In this document: positions 16,963-26,160 of the stretch, piece by piece
Layout: every line of letters begins with the position of its first letter
Numbering within the stretch: the first letter of the stretch is position 1
NCBI RefSeq assembly: GCF_002355595.1
Contig: NZ_AP017422.1
Coordinates: 1,860,001 to 1,924,000 of the forward strand
Reading direction: 5' to 3'
Length of the DNA stretch: 64,000 nt
Origin: Filimonas lacunae
Lineage (GTDB): Bacteria > Bacteroidota > Bacteroidia > Chitinophagales > Chitinophagaceae
The notes under the pieces: generated by a model
Database searches by the model: none
The model's input: only the letters and a program-made list of their open reading frames with translations
What the model was told of the DNA's origin: nothing
Translations under genes and position numbers: made by a program

Positions 16963-17283
16963 TTACCATTTATTGTTGCGAGAATAGCCACCGCCACCGC
17001 CGTTGCCACCTCTGAATCCACCACCACCATTAGATGATTTTGGTTTATCCTGTGCTTCGGCTGCTCTGATGTTTCTACCGTTCAGGGAAGTTTCATTCAG
17101 ATTGCTGATAGCTGCTTCTGCTTCTGCCTTGTTTTCCATTTCCACAAAACCAAAACCTCTGCTGCGGCCGGTTTCTCTGTCGTTAATAATATTTGCGGAA
17201 GTAACATTGCCATAGGCGGAAAAAGCTTCATGCAAATCTTCATTCTGAACACTAAAGTCCAGGTTTGAAACGTAAATTTTCAT
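16963..17283 (-). CDS. RRM RNA-binding protein with glycine-rich tail
   Basis: This 106-residue protein has one RNA-recognition motif (residues 1-80) with RNP2 KIYVSNLDF and RNP1 RGFGFVEM, then a glycine/asparagine-rich tail (GGGGFRGGNGGGGGYSRNN) like those of cyanobacterial and Bacteroidota Rbp proteins. It is a paralogue of the 91-residue RRM protein at 14424-14699, which has a basic tail instead. The Gly-rich tail may mediate self-association. A role in mRNA stability or cold adaptation is family-based inference. Confidence 0.93.
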   Translation of the reverse strand: MKIYVSNLDFSVQNEDLHEAFSAYGNVTSANIINDRETGRSRGFGFVEMENKAEAEAAISNLNETSLNGRNIRAAEAQDKPKSSNGGGGFRGGNGGGGGYSRNNKW

Positions 17284-17475
17284 ACAAAAAAAATTAAAAT
17301 AATACTGAGTAAAGCAATGATTGACCAGCTGTGTGCGACTATTAGAGAAGACTTAAGATGATGTCGATGCGAGGCTCAAAAAATAAATACTTAGCAAATG
17401 TAATGAATATTTATTAGAAGTAGGCTTTTTATTTTGAAAAAACAGGCAGGGGTGCAGGAATCTGTATTGCCCCGC

Positions 17476-18057
17476 TTATTTTTTATCTGCGATATTCCGT
17501 TTAATTCTGCTGATGGTTTCAGGAGCCAGCCCAAGGTAGGAAGCTATCAGGTTTTGTGGTATCCGTTGCAACATTTCGGGATGCTGTTGCTGCAGCTGCA
17601 GGTATTTTTCTTCGGCGGTGTGCGTGATAGTGCTCATGAGCCTGCGTTCTTTAGTAAGTATGCTGTTCTGGTATAAGATACGGAAATAACGCTCCATAAT
17701 AGGCACTTTAGCCAGCATGGCTTCATAGTTGTCTAAGGTAATGGCCAGTATCTCAGTAGGTTCTATTGCTTCTATATTTAACAGGGCGGGGGTGCCACGC
17801 AGGAAACTATAAAAGTCAGAGATCCACCATCCTTCCCAGCCAAACATATTGATGTGGTCTTCCCCTTTTTCATCTACGTTGTAGGTTTTGATTAATCCTT
17901 TTACAATAAAGCTTAGCTGTTTGCACACTTCGCCTTCCTGTAGCAAAAACTGTTTCCGTCTAAATTTCTTTACAGTGAAAAAGGATGGTACAGCTTCTTT
18001 ATCCTGTTCTGTTAAAGTGGTTTTAGTTTCAATATGAGTAAAAAGAAAGTCGAACAT
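17476..18057 (-). CDS. Crp/Fnr family transcriptional regulator
   Basis: The 193-residue protein has a cyclic-nucleotide-type beta-roll (about 15-120) and a C-terminal helix-turn-helix (IPQNLIASYLGLAPETISRIKR, about 165-186). The phosphate-binding cassette of true cAMP receptors is not conserved (SFLRGTPALLN), so the ligand is unknown; no Fnr-type cysteine cluster is present. Start ATG at 18057. It is followed by no close gene on its strand and preceded, 209 bp upstream, by the PRISE-type reductase gene. It may control that reductase, as Crp-like genes of this Bacteroidota group often lie beside small oxidoreductases. Confidence 0.92.
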   Translation of the reverse strand: MFDFLFTHIETKTTLTEQDKEAVPSFFTVKKFRRKQFLLQEGEVCKQLSFIVKGLIKTYNVDEKGEDHINMFGWEGWWISDFYSFLRGTPALLNIEAIEPTEILAITLDNYEAMLAKVPIMERYFRILYQNSILTKERRLMSTITHTAEEKYLQLQQQHPEMLQRIPQNLIASYLGLAPETISRIKRNIADKK

Positions 18058-18164
18058 ATGTTGTTACGCTGGCATGCACGAATGCTGTTAAACGATGGTT
18101 CTTTGGTGCAATTTAATAAAAATTACTTCCGGGTTCATTGGTAAAGCATGCTGGTAACTGCGTA

Positions 18165-18205
18165 TAGTAAAATGCCTGCAAACAGGATAAGTGTTTGCAG
18201 GCATT
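18165..18205 (-). terminator. terminator after the PRISE-type reductase
   Basis: Bases 18171-18184 and 18192-18205 form a perfect 14-bp stem (AATGCCTGCAAACA/TGTTTGCAGGCATT) with a 7-nt loop. On the minus strand it runs into TTTACT. It lies about 60 bp past the reductase stop codon. Confidence 0.75.
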
Positions 18206-18266
18206 AGAGGGTGCATTGTTTTACAAGTATGATTTATCTGCTCTACAATGCTGTAAGCCCCGATAT

Positions 18267-19340
18267 TTATGGTATCAGCCTTTCGCTGCGCATTTGTTCA
18301 AACAGTTCAAAGAAGGTATCCCGCGTGCTTTTATAGCCGGTAAAGCCCAGCTTCCTGCTTTTACTCATATCTGTCATTACTTCCAGCGGACGCCCTAAAT
18401 CCAGATCGGTGTGCCATGCAGAAGTCAGCCGGTTGATATCTGTTTCCTGTAATCCATTCGCTGTTGCTATGTTTTGCCATAGGTCTTTATAGTCTTTCAT
18501 CGTTTCCTCCAGTGGGTGAATGGTTCCCTGATAGCCTGCTGCTTCTATGCCAAACCATTGCGCTATCTGGTACCATAACCAGTTCCACCGGAATACATCG
18601 CCATTGGCAATGTTAAAGGCTTCATTCTGTGCGGCTGGGGTGGTGGCTGCCCATAGTAACTGTTCTGCTAATATCCGGGCGTCTGTTACGTCCGAAATAC
18701 CATTCCATTGCGCTTCCGAACCGGGCCATACAAAAGGCAGGTTTTGCTGTTTGCAAATGCTGGCATATACAGCCAGGGTGCTACCCATATTCATGGCATT
18801 GCCTATGGCTTTCCCTATTACGGTATGCGGGCGGTGAATGCTCCACGTAAAGCCATCGCGTTTGGCGGCGGCGTATACTTCATCTTCCTGCGCGTAATAA
18901 AAGTTATCCAGCGGCAGGCGGGGATGCTCTTCCCGCACGGGCGTTTGTGGCAGGGTGCCTGCTTGGGCATATGCTTCAAAGGGGCCGAGATAATGTTTTA
19001 AACCGGTTACCAGAGCCACATGCTTTACGGATTTGTTAGGAGATAATACATCCAGCAGGTTGCGCACCAGCGCACTGTTTATACGAATGTTCTCTGCTTC
19101 GGTATCGTTACGCATCCAGGTGGTAAAGAACACATGGGTGGGATGTATGTTGTCCAATCCTTTTTGCAGGGATGCTACATCCAGCAGGTTGGCGGCTACG
19201 GGTATTACGCCGTTACTGTTAAGGCCGGCATTTCTGGACAAGCCATAGGTTTGCCAGCCATTGCTTACCAGCAGATCGGCAAGATTGCTTCCTGTAATGC
19301 CACTGGCGCCTACTACCAGGGCTATGTTGTTGTTGCTCAT
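18267..19340 (-). CDS. SDR family oxidoreductase, PRISE (progesterone 5-beta-reductase/iridoid synthase)-like
   Basis: The 357-residue enzyme has an N-terminal NAD(P)-binding Rossmann fold, VVGASGITGSNLADLL. It also contains NFYYAQED, the PRISE group signature whose Tyr takes the catalytic role, and the following WSIHRPHTVIG. PRISE enzymes reduce activated C=C bonds (1,4-enones) with NADPH; bacterial members have broad enone activity. The ATG at 19340 is used; the frame extends 35 codons upstream with no family similarity. No pathway partner is adjacent apart from a Crp/Fnr regulator. The annotation epimerase, often given to these proteins, is probably wrong. Confidence 0.88.
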   Translation of the reverse strand: MSNNNIALVVGASGITGSNLADLLVSNGWQTYGLSRNAGLNSNGVIPVAANLLDVASLQKGLDNIHPTHVFFTTWMRNDTEAENIRINSALVRNLLDVLSPNKSVKHVALVTGLKHYLGPFEAYAQAGTLPQTPVREEHPRLPLDNFYYAQEDEVYAAAKRDGFTWSIHRPHTVIGKAIGNAMNMGSTLAVYASICKQQNLPFVWPGSEAQWNGISDVTDARILAEQLLWAATTPAAQNEAFNIANGDVFRWNWLWYQIAQWFGIEAAGYQGTIHPLEETMKDYKDLWQNIATANGLQETDINRLTSAWHTDLDLGRPLEVMTDMSKSRKLGFTGYKSTRDTFFELFEQMRSERLIP

Positions 19341-19520
19341 GACGGTGTATGTTTTAATGAAACACTGAAAAACGGGTTCAAAATTATCTCCGCTTTTACT
19401 GGCCGGGGTTGATCTGTGGCAATAAATAGGCTTGATCTGGATCAAGCGTAATGGCTGTTTACCAGGGAAACACTTATTGGTATAGTGACTCGTTTTAAAG
19501 TAGTTGGATAGCTTAATGTG

Positions 19521-19559
19521 ACAGTAAAAAGCCGGAAAAATATTCCGGCTTTTTACTGT
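19521..19559 (-). terminator. terminator at the end of the RND efflux operon
   Basis: Bases 19521-19537 and 19543-19559 form a perfect 17-bp stem (ACAGTAAAAAGCCGGAA with its complement) and a 5-nt loop. T-runs inside the stem make it work on either strand. It lies 27 bp after the stop codon of the last operon gene. Confidence 0.88.
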
Positions 19560-19585
19560 AAGCAGCTTGCGAAGAAAGCATGCTG

Positions 19586-20527
19586 TTAAAACTTATAATT
19601 AATACCTGCCTGTCCCACAATGCCGCCTTTTTCGTACGATACTGTAGGAATGCGGTCATTCATTTTAGAGAATTGATTCAAGCCTAATTGCTGGTCGTTG
19701 GTAAATGTTTGCAGCTTTTGACTAACGGCCATGCCTGCAATCAGGTAGATGTTCCAGCGCCTGTTAAAGGTGTGGTCATACATAAGACCGGTGGTAACCC
19801 CCTGCAACTGTAAGTACTTGCCAGTGCCGGTATAGTCATGCACGCGAAAGTTGCCTGTTTGAAAGCCTTGTGTAAAGGCTAGTGTCTGGTGTTCGTTGAA
19901 CTTATATTTAAGAGAGGTGCGGAAAGGGATAAAGGCTTCTAAGCGCCAGTGTTTGCTAATAGTCCAGTCAATATCCGGTAAGGGAAGTAGGTTGGTGCCT
20001 GCATAGCTTTTGGAATAAATGAGGGTTACACCTATCCGGAAGTTTTTCGACTGGCGAAAACCAAAGCGCATGCCGGCTGTGTAGTAAATGTCTTCTGCAT
20101 TCAGGTCGCCACGAAAATCAGAGCCTACCCCTGCATTGGCCAGCACGGTGAGGTTGGTGTTTCGGTTGAACACATAGGTCATGAACACAGGAATAGTAAA
20201 CGAATGGAAATTATCAATGCCAATCTGCTTTTCGCCATTGAGGTATAAACCCTGGTAGCGCAACCCTGTTTTAATAAACAGGGGGTGTTTGGTTTTCATG
20301 GCGCGATAAATAGGGGTGCTTACATCCACAACGGCCTGGTTCATGGTAAAGGTGTTGTTATCTGTTCCGGGTGCCGAAACCAGGTAAGATACATTCACGC
20401 CGCCCAATAGGGGCGCGGCAGTGGTAAGGGGCTGGCTCAGGCGTTTGCTGAGCGAGTCGCTGGTGGTGGTTTGAGAATAACTACGAACCGAGATTACGGT
20501 AAGAATAAACAGAAATGTCTGTTTCAT
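19586..20527 (-). CDS. outer-membrane beta-barrel-type protein (DUF6268-like), efflux operon
   Basis: The 313-residue protein has a signal peptide (MKQTFLFILTVISVRSYSQ) and alternating hydrophobic/aromatic strands to a C-terminal GQAGINYKF, ending in Phe like many outer-membrane barrels. It resembles the DUF6268 group, but I could not confirm that without a search. The ATG at 20527 lies 1 bp from the stop of the RND pump gene, which shows translational coupling. It is the last gene before a strong terminator. A role as an outer-membrane accessory of the pump, or as a sensor of its substrate, is inferred from this position only. Confidence 0.7.
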   Translation of the reverse strand: MKQTFLFILTVISVRSYSQTTTSDSLSKRLSQPLTTAAPLLGGVNVSYLVSAPGTDNNTFTMNQAVVDVSTPIYRAMKTKHPLFIKTGLRYQGLYLNGEKQIGIDNFHSFTIPVFMTYVFNRNTNLTVLANAGVGSDFRGDLNAEDIYYTAGMRFGFRQSKNFRIGVTLIYSKSYAGTNLLPLPDIDWTISKHWRLEAFIPFRTSLKYKFNEHQTLAFTQGFQTGNFRVHDYTGTGKYLQLQGVTTGLMYDHTFNRRWNIYLIAGMAVSQKLQTFTNDQQLGLNQFSKMNDRIPTVSYEKGGIVGQAGINYKF

Positions 20528-20528
20528 A

Positions 20529-23500
20529 TCAGGTGGTTTGTGTGGTGAGGGACTGCTGTGTTTTTTTCTTACGGTGAATGAGCCTGTCAATGATGAGGTA
20601 CATGGCCGGCACTACAAACAGGGTAAGGATCATAGAGCTGGTAAGGCCCCCAATGATCACCCATGCCATCCCGTTTTTAATTTCCGATCCTGCACCATTG
20701 GCCAGTGCTATGGGAAGCATACCTAATATCATAGCCAGCGTTGTCATCAGGATGGGGCGCATACGCTCTTTGCCGGCTTCTACCAGGGCTTCGTGAACAG
20801 GCTTCCCTTCTGCTTTTAACTGGTTGGTAAAGTCTACAATCAGGATTGCATTTTTAGATACCAGACCCAGCAGCATAATGATGCCGATGATGGAAAAGAT
20901 GTTCAGCGTTTCCATAGTCAGGGCCAGTGCCAGCAGGGAGCCGATCAATGCCACAGGGATGGAAAACAACACCACAAAGGGATAGACCGCATTTTCATAC
21001 AAAGCCACCATAATCAGGTAAACCAGCAGAATGGCGGTAAGCAGCGCCATGCCCAGGCTGCCAAAGGCGTCTTGCTGGTTTTTGGTATCGCCCAGGAATT
21101 CGTAGTGTATACCCTCGGGTATGGTTACGGTGGCCAGTTGTTTTTTAATATCATCTGCCACGCTGCCGGTAGGGCGACCTACCACGTTACTGTTAACGGT
21201 GATATTGCTTAACCGGTTTCTGCGTTGCAGCACGGTTTCGCCAGTACTGAGGTATACATCCGCAAACTGATCTAAGGTTACATTGCCACCTTGCGGGGGA
21301 CTGAAAGATAAGCGGCGTATATCTTCCAGTGTGGCGCGGTTGCTGGCTTCAAAGCGTATCATCAGCGGGTATTCATTGCCTTGCTCGCGAAACTTACCAT
21401 TGTCGTCACCATTGAAAGCATTCTGTAAAGCCGATCCTACTTTACGGGCGTCAATGCCCAGCAGCATCATTTTATCGCGATGCAGGTGCAGGGATATTTC
21501 TGGTTTAGGATCTTTTACCGATAGCTCTACCGATTGGGTGCCGGGAATAGAGCTTATGATGTTTTTATACGTATTGGCTACCTGGCGCACCTTTTCCATA
21601 TCGGTGCCTTCAATAGCTATTTGTATAGGAGCGGCAGAACTGTTGCCACTGATAGAGGTGGATGCAGCGCTTACTTTTACACCAGCCAGTGTTTGACTCA
21701 GTTGTTTTTGCAGTTGAATACCAAATTCATCAGAAGATACACTGCGTTGTTCCCTGTTTACGATGGTAACCGATATTTCGGCCTGGTTGCTGTTACCGGA
21801 AGAGCCTGCCACCGTACCGGCTACAAAACCCACGCTGGCAAAGGTGTTGATTACTTCGGGGTGTTTGCGAATCATTTGTTCAGCTTCACGCGTAACCATA
21901 TTGGTCTGGTACAAAGCAGTGCCGGGGGCTGTTTCCAGTTTAATCAACAACTGGCCCTGATCGGATACGGGAATAAAGGCAGCGCCTATAAACCCTTTTG
22001 CCAGTAACATAAAAGAGCCTATCAACAGTATAATAACGCCGGATAATAACCAACGTTTTTTGCCTAGCAGGAAGGCCAGCATTTTACCGTAGTCGTTTTT
22101 TAGCCCGGTGATAAAGGCTTCAAAGCCCAGGTTCATTCTGCCCCATAAGTTGCCTTTGTTCAGGTGTTCTAAGCGGCCAAAACGACTGGCCAATAAAGGT
22201 GTAATGGTAAAGGATACAAAAAGGCTCATGAGGGTAGAGAATACCACCACCAGCGAAAACTCTTTCAGTATAGCGCCGATAATACCACCGGATAGGGCCA
22301 GTGGCAAAAACACTACCACGTCTACCAGTGTAATGGCCAGTGCCGTAAAACCTATTTCGTTCCGTCCTTCCAGTGCGGCTATCCTTCTGTCTTTACCCAT
22401 TTCCAGGTGGCGGTAAATATTTTCCAGTACTACTATGGAATCATCTACCAGAATGCCTACTACCAGCGACATGGCCATCAGCGACATCAGGTTTAAAGAA
22501 AAGCCGCAGAAGTACATGGCAATAAAAGTGGGAATGATAGACGAAGGCAGGGCTATCAGCACAAACATAGAGCTGCGTACGCTGTGCAGGAAAGCCAGCA
22601 TTACCACGCCTACAATCAGTATGGCCAACCCCAGGTCTTCCATTACTGCATTGGCTGCTGAAAGGGTATAGGTGCTTTGATCGGCTGAGATGGTAAAATG
22701 TATGCCTTTGGTAGCGTATTGTGTTTCCAGCTCGCTAAACTTTGCTTTTACTGCTTTGCTGAGGTTAACGGCATTGGCATCGCTCTGTTTAATTACCTGT
22801 ATACCTATAGAAGGGGTGCCGTTAATAGCATTGACGGCAGTGGCATCGACGCTGGCATCGCTGATGCTGGCTATATCTTTCAGGTATACCGTTCCGCCTT
22901 TATCATCTGTGTAAATGATAAGGTTGCGCAATTCTTCTACGGACACAATATTGGCATCGTAATGAATAGATAGCAGTGATTTATCTGTTTCCAGGCTACC
23001 CGCCGGGAACGACTGGTTGGCATTGGTAATAGCTTGTGTCAATTGTTCAATGCCTATGTGGTAGGCATTGAGTTTATCCTGCCGGATGTTTACCTGTATC
23101 TGTCTTTCATCGCCACCTATAATGTTCAGCTGGCCCACGCCCGGCACATTTTGCAGGGCAGGTTTCATTTGCTTATCTACCAGGTTATACAAGTCACGGG
23201 CATCCATGTTGGCTGTGATGCCGGCCTGTATCACCGGTGTTTCTTCCAGGTTTACTTTTTTCACCAGGGGCTTGTCGGCGGTAGTGGGCAGGTCGTTGAT
23301 GCTTTGGTCAATTTTACGCTGGATGTCGCGTTCTGCATCATCTACGTTCATCTCGGGCTTTAACGTTACGGTTACTACGCTCACGCCTTGCTGCGAGGTG
23401 GCATTGATCTGGTCCAGCCCTTCTACAGAAGCCAGTATGTCTTCCAGTTTTTTAGTAACGGAGGTTTCTACTTCTGTTACTGCTGCACCGGGATACACAG

Positions 23501-23645
23501 TACTTATGGTAACGGTGTTCACCTGTATTTTGGGTAACAGGTTGTAGTTGAGTTTGAAATAACATTGTATTCCAAACAATATCAACACGCTGAATATAAC
23601 AGTGATTAAAAGCGGCCGTTTAACGGCTATTTCGGTAATGGACAT
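20529..23645 (-). CDS. RND efflux pump inner-membrane transporter (AcrB/HAE1 type)
   Basis: This 1038-residue protein is full length for the AcrB family. It has 12 transmembrane helices in two groups with large periplasmic loops. The N-terminus KRPLLITVIFSVLILFG is typical. Helix 4 contains VVGILVDDSIVVLENIYRH with the conserved proton-relay Asp pair. The porter-domain sequence TVYPGAAVTEVE (here STVYPGAAV) and the second-half LVSKNAILIVDF are also present. It exports drugs, bile-like or lipophilic compounds using the proton gradient. It forms a tripartite pump with the adaptor (8 bp upstream) and the TolC-like channel. The operon is probably controlled by the LytS/LytTR pair encoded upstream. 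Confidence 0.95.
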   Translation of the reverse strand: MSITEIAVKRPLLITVIFSVLILFGIQCYFKLNYNLLPKIQVNTVTISTVYPGAAVTEVETSVTKKLEDILASVEGLDQINATSQQGVSVVTVTLKPEMNVDDAERDIQRKIDQSINDLPTTADKPLVKKVNLEETPVIQAGITANMDARDLYNLVDKQMKPALQNVPGVGQLNIIGGDERQIQVNIRQDKLNAYHIGIEQLTQAITNANQSFPAGSLETDKSLLSIHYDANIVSVEELRNLIIYTDDKGGTVYLKDIASISDASVDATAVNAINGTPSIGIQVIKQSDANAVNLSKAVKAKFSELETQYATKGIHFTISADQSTYTLSAANAVMEDLGLAILIVGVVMLAFLHSVRSSMFVLIALPSSIIPTFIAMYFCGFSLNLMSLMAMSLVVGILVDDSIVVLENIYRHLEMGKDRRIAALEGRNEIGFTALAITLVDVVVFLPLALSGGIIGAILKEFSLVVVFSTLMSLFVSFTITPLLASRFGRLEHLNKGNLWGRMNLGFEAFITGLKNDYGKMLAFLLGKKRWLLSGVIILLIGSFMLLAKGFIGAAFIPVSDQGQLLIKLETAPGTALYQTNMVTREAEQMIRKHPEVINTFASVGFVAGTVAGSSGNSNQAEISVTIVNREQRSVSSDEFGIQLQKQLSQTLAGVKVSAASTSISGNSSAAPIQIAIEGTDMEKVRQVANTYKNIISSIPGTQSVELSVKDPKPEISLHLHRDKMMLLGIDARKVGSALQNAFNGDDNGKFREQGNEYPLMIRFEASNRATLEDIRRLSFSPPQGGNVTLDQFADVYLSTGETVLQRRNRLSNITVNSNVVGRPTGSVADDIKKQLATVTIPEGIHYEFLGDTKNQQDAFGSLGMALLTAILLVYLIMVALYENAVYPFVVLFSIPVALIGSLLALALTMETLNIFSIIGIIMLLGLVSKNAILIVDFTNQLKAEGKPVHEALVEAGKERMRPILMTTLAMILGMLPIALANGAGSEIKNGMAWVIIGGLTSSMILTLFVVPAMYLIIDRLIHRKKKTQQSLTTQTT

Positions 23646-23653
23646 GCTGTATT

Positions 23654-24715
23654 TTATTGGGATACACGAATAAGGGCGCCTTCCTTCAAATTAATCTGGC
23701 CGGATATAATCACCTGGTCGCCTGCTGCCAGTCCGCCTGTTACTTCTATCTTTTCATCCAGTTGTTCGCCTGTTTGAATTTTACGAAGGGTTACGCGGTT
23801 GTTGCGGATAAGAAAAACGCTGGCATCACTGAAACTGCCGGTGATGGCTTCGCGCGGTATAGTAAGTGCCGCACGGCTGCTATTACCGGCAAACACCACT
23901 TTTACAAAAGTGCCGGGTAACAGCGCAAAGCTGCCGGTGTTGTTGGGCAGGGTTATTTCGGTAAGATAGTTGTGTGCCGCATCGGCCGTGGGGCTGATAA
24001 AGGTGATGATGCCGGTAAACGTATGCTGCGGATACACGGCTGCTGTCAGCTGCACTTGCTGTCCTTGCTTTACTTTGTACACTTCCATTTCAGAAAGGTT
24101 TACCTGCACTTTTACTTTTTCGGTATTGACAATAGTGGCTATTTGTGCACCTGCATTTACATAAGCGCCTGTTTCCACATCTTTTGTTTGTATAATGCCG
24201 CCGATAGGAGCTTTGATGTTGGCATCGTCAAACTGTTTGCGGTAGGTGGCTTCCTGGCTGGCGGCATCACTGTATTGCTGTTCCAGGTCTTTTACTTTTT
24301 GTGCGGTAGTGGCTTTACCTTCCAGCAGCTCTTTATAGGTTTGCACATCGCCAGCCAGTTTGGTTTTGTTGGCGGCTGCTTTTTCAATGTCTATCAGTGT
24401 GGCGCTGTTATCTGTAACGGCCAGTAGTTTGCCCTGTGCTATATGATTGCCCAGTTCAAAATACATGTGGGTAATGTTGCCGCTTTTGCCTGCCAGTACC
24501 TTGGCTTCTTTAAAAGCGGAGATGTTGCCGGTTTTTTCTATGTTAACAGTAAGGGTATCAGTAATGGCAGCTGCTATTTTTACGGGGATAGCTACTGCAG
24601 TAGTATCTTTTTGTGCTTTGCGGCTATCCAGTTCTTTTTTGTTGCCGGCCAGCCGGAAGATGATAAACAGGATGGCAAGCAACAACAGGCTAACCGTGAT
24701 CAATGTTTTTTTCAT
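23654..24715 (-). CDS. RND efflux periplasmic adaptor (HlyD/MFP family)
   Basis: The 353-residue adaptor has an N-terminal anchor (TLITVSLLLLAILFIIFRLAG, quoted without the first residues), a barrel-sandwich (lipoyl) segment with SGNITHMYFELGNHI and the matching ANIKAPIGGIIQTKDVETG, a coiled-coil hairpin between them (about 110-170) and a beta-barrel domain with LSEMEVYKVKQGQQV. It bridges the RND pump and the TolC channel in the periplasm. Start ATG at 24715, 8 bp after the TolC stop. No lipobox is seen, so it is held by its N-terminal helix. Confidence 0.94.
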   Translation of the reverse strand: MKKTLITVSLLLLAILFIIFRLAGNKKELDSRKAQKDTTAVAIPVKIAAAITDTLTVNIEKTGNISAFKEAKVLAGKSGNITHMYFELGNHIAQGKLLAVTDNSATLIDIEKAAANKTKLAGDVQTYKELLEGKATTAQKVKDLEQQYSDAASQEATYRKQFDDANIKAPIGGIIQTKDVETGAYVNAGAQIATIVNTEKVKVQVNLSEMEVYKVKQGQQVQLTAAVYPQHTFTGIITFISPTADAAHNYLTEITLPNNTGSFALLPGTFVKVVFAGNSSRAALTIPREAITGSFSDASVFLIRNNRVTLRKIQTGEQLDEKIEVTGGLAAGDQVIISGQINLKEGALIRVSQ

Positions 24716-24723
24716 ATCAGATT

Positions 24724-26058
24724 CTATAAGGCGTTATAATAGTTTTTAAGTGTGCCGTTGGCTTTTTCCAGGTCCAGTTGCGCAGTGTAAAAGCTGTAAA
24801 GCGAGTTGAGAAAATTGTTCTGCGCTTCGCGTAACGAGTTTTGCGAGTTCAGCCAGTCGGTAAGGTCTGTAACGCCTTTCTGGTATTGCAGATCGGTGCT
24901 TTTAAACACCGACTTTGCCAGCTCAATATTGCGATAGTCGTTTTGAACGTTCACAGCTGCCTTTAACAGGGTGGTTTTGGCATTCTCATATTCCACCCGG
25001 TATTTATCGGCATCTATTTTCATATTCTCCTGCGCATTCTGGTATTCGATGCGCGCCTGTGCATACTGGGCGTTCTTTTTAAAGCCATTGAACAGGGGAA
25101 TTTTCAGATTAAGGCCGATAACAGATAGGGCATTAAAACTGCTGAACGATTGGCCCAGTTTGTCGCCAAAGCCATTGGCGCCATAACGTGCGTAAAAAGA
25201 CAGGGTAGGTAGCTTGCTGCCGTTTTTTTGCCGGGCGCTGATATCCAGTAGTGCAGCTTCTATTTCAGATGCCTGGTAGTCGGTACGGTTTTGTACACGA
25301 AAGGTGTCGGCCGTTTGCGCATTCAGCACGGGTATTACTTCGGCAGATGCGAGTGTGTCAATGGTGAGTACATCGTTTAATGCGTAACCCATTTCGTTTT
25401 TCAGCTGGGTGCTGGCCAGGGATAAATTCTTCTCCGCTACGTTTATTTGCGACAGGGTGTTGTTGTAATTTACCTGTATCTTATTGCGATCCACTTCCGC
25501 AGTAACACCTTTATCAACCCCCAGGTTAGCAATCTTTAACTGCTCGCTATAGGTGTATTCGTTGGCGTGCAACAACTGTAGCTGCAACTGGTAAATATGC
25601 ACCTGCTGGTAGGCATTGCTGATATTGTATATGATGCTTTCTTCGTTGTGCTGTATGTTAACGTCTGCATTCTTTTTATTGTACTTACTGGCTTGAAGGC
25701 CCGTGATGGCAGCCTGGTCGTAAATGGTTTGGTTCAGCTCTACCTGGGCAGTGGTGTTGTAGCGTTTGGTAAATGCTACCTTCGTGTCAGTGGGGCCGAA
25801 CAGGCCGGCGGGAATAATGCTCACCTGTGGCTTAATGTTATCTGCCAGTCCGCCGGTGGCCTCTATTTTAGGCAGGTAATCTGCCAGTGCTTCCCGGGCT
25901 TTTTGTTCCGATGCGCGTTTCTCATTTTCATATACCCTTATGCTGCGGTGGTTGGAAAGACCAAAGGCGATACAGTCTTTCATATTCCATGTTTTCTGCG
26001 CTTTGCCTGAAAAGGGGATGTATAGAAACAGTGATAAATAAAGAAGAGGTCGTTTCAT
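24724..26058 (-). CDS. TolC-like outer-membrane efflux channel
   Basis: The 444-residue protein has a signal peptide (about 1-20, ending SGKAQ) and the two OEP repeats of the TolC family, with long Gln/Asn/Ala-rich coiled coils. Family traits include the opening WNMKDCIAFGLSNHRSIRV and, near the C-terminus, YQKGVTDLTDWLNSQNSL. Trimers form the outer-membrane and periplasmic tunnel for the adaptor and RND pump encoded next. It is the first gene of the efflux operon; an AAACGGACAAAA motif lies 50-60 bp upstream. Confidence 0.94.
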   Translation of the reverse strand: MKRPLLYLSLFLYIPFSGKAQKTWNMKDCIAFGLSNHRSIRVYENEKRASEQKAREALADYLPKIEATGGLADNIKPQVSIIPAGLFGPTDTKVAFTKRYNTTAQVELNQTIYDQAAITGLQASKYNKKNADVNIQHNEESIIYNISNAYQQVHIYQLQLQLLHANEYTYSEQLKIANLGVDKGVTAEVDRNKIQVNYNNTLSQINVAEKNLSLASTQLKNEMGYALNDVLTIDTLASAEVIPVLNAQTADTFRVQNRTDYQASEIEAALLDISARQKNGSKLPTLSFYARYGANGFGDKLGQSFSSFNALSVIGLNLKIPLFNGFKKNAQYAQARIEYQNAQENMKIDADKYRVEYENAKTTLLKAAVNVQNDYRNIELAKSVFKSTDLQYQKGVTDLTDWLNSQNSLREAQNNFLNSLYSFYTAQLDLEKANGTLKNYYNAL

Positions 26059-26107
26059 GCAGCAAAGCTGCGTGTTAGCCTTGCTGGCGGCTAACGCTTT
26101 TACTACG

Positions 26108-26119
26108 AAACGGACAAAA
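26108..26119 (-). promoter_or_regulatory. candidate LytTR-regulator site upstream of the efflux operon
   Basis: AAACGGACAAAA lies 50-60 bp upstream of the TolC gene. The same core, AAACGGACA, occurs twice upstream of the kinase/regulator genes in the same orientation relative to transcription. The link to the LytTR regulator is inference. Confidence 0.35.
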
Positions 26120-26121
26120 TA

Positions 26122-26159
26122 GTGAAAGAAGCGTACGGAAAGAAGCGGTACGCTTTCAC
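26122..26159 (-). terminator. weak hairpin between response regulator and tolC-like gene
   Basis: GTGAAAG(AAG)CGTAC pairs with GTACGCTTTCAC, leaving a 3-nt bulge. On the minus strand TTCTTTC follows within the stem. It starts right after the response regulator stop codon and may act as a weak terminator or as an attenuator between the signalling and efflux genes. Confidence 0.4.
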
Positions 26160-26160
26160 A

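Noticed and set aside
17440-17475. GC-rich imperfect hairpin after the Crp/Fnr gene
   Set aside because: The stem is broken and the loop is long; a terminator may be here but the structure is not convincing.
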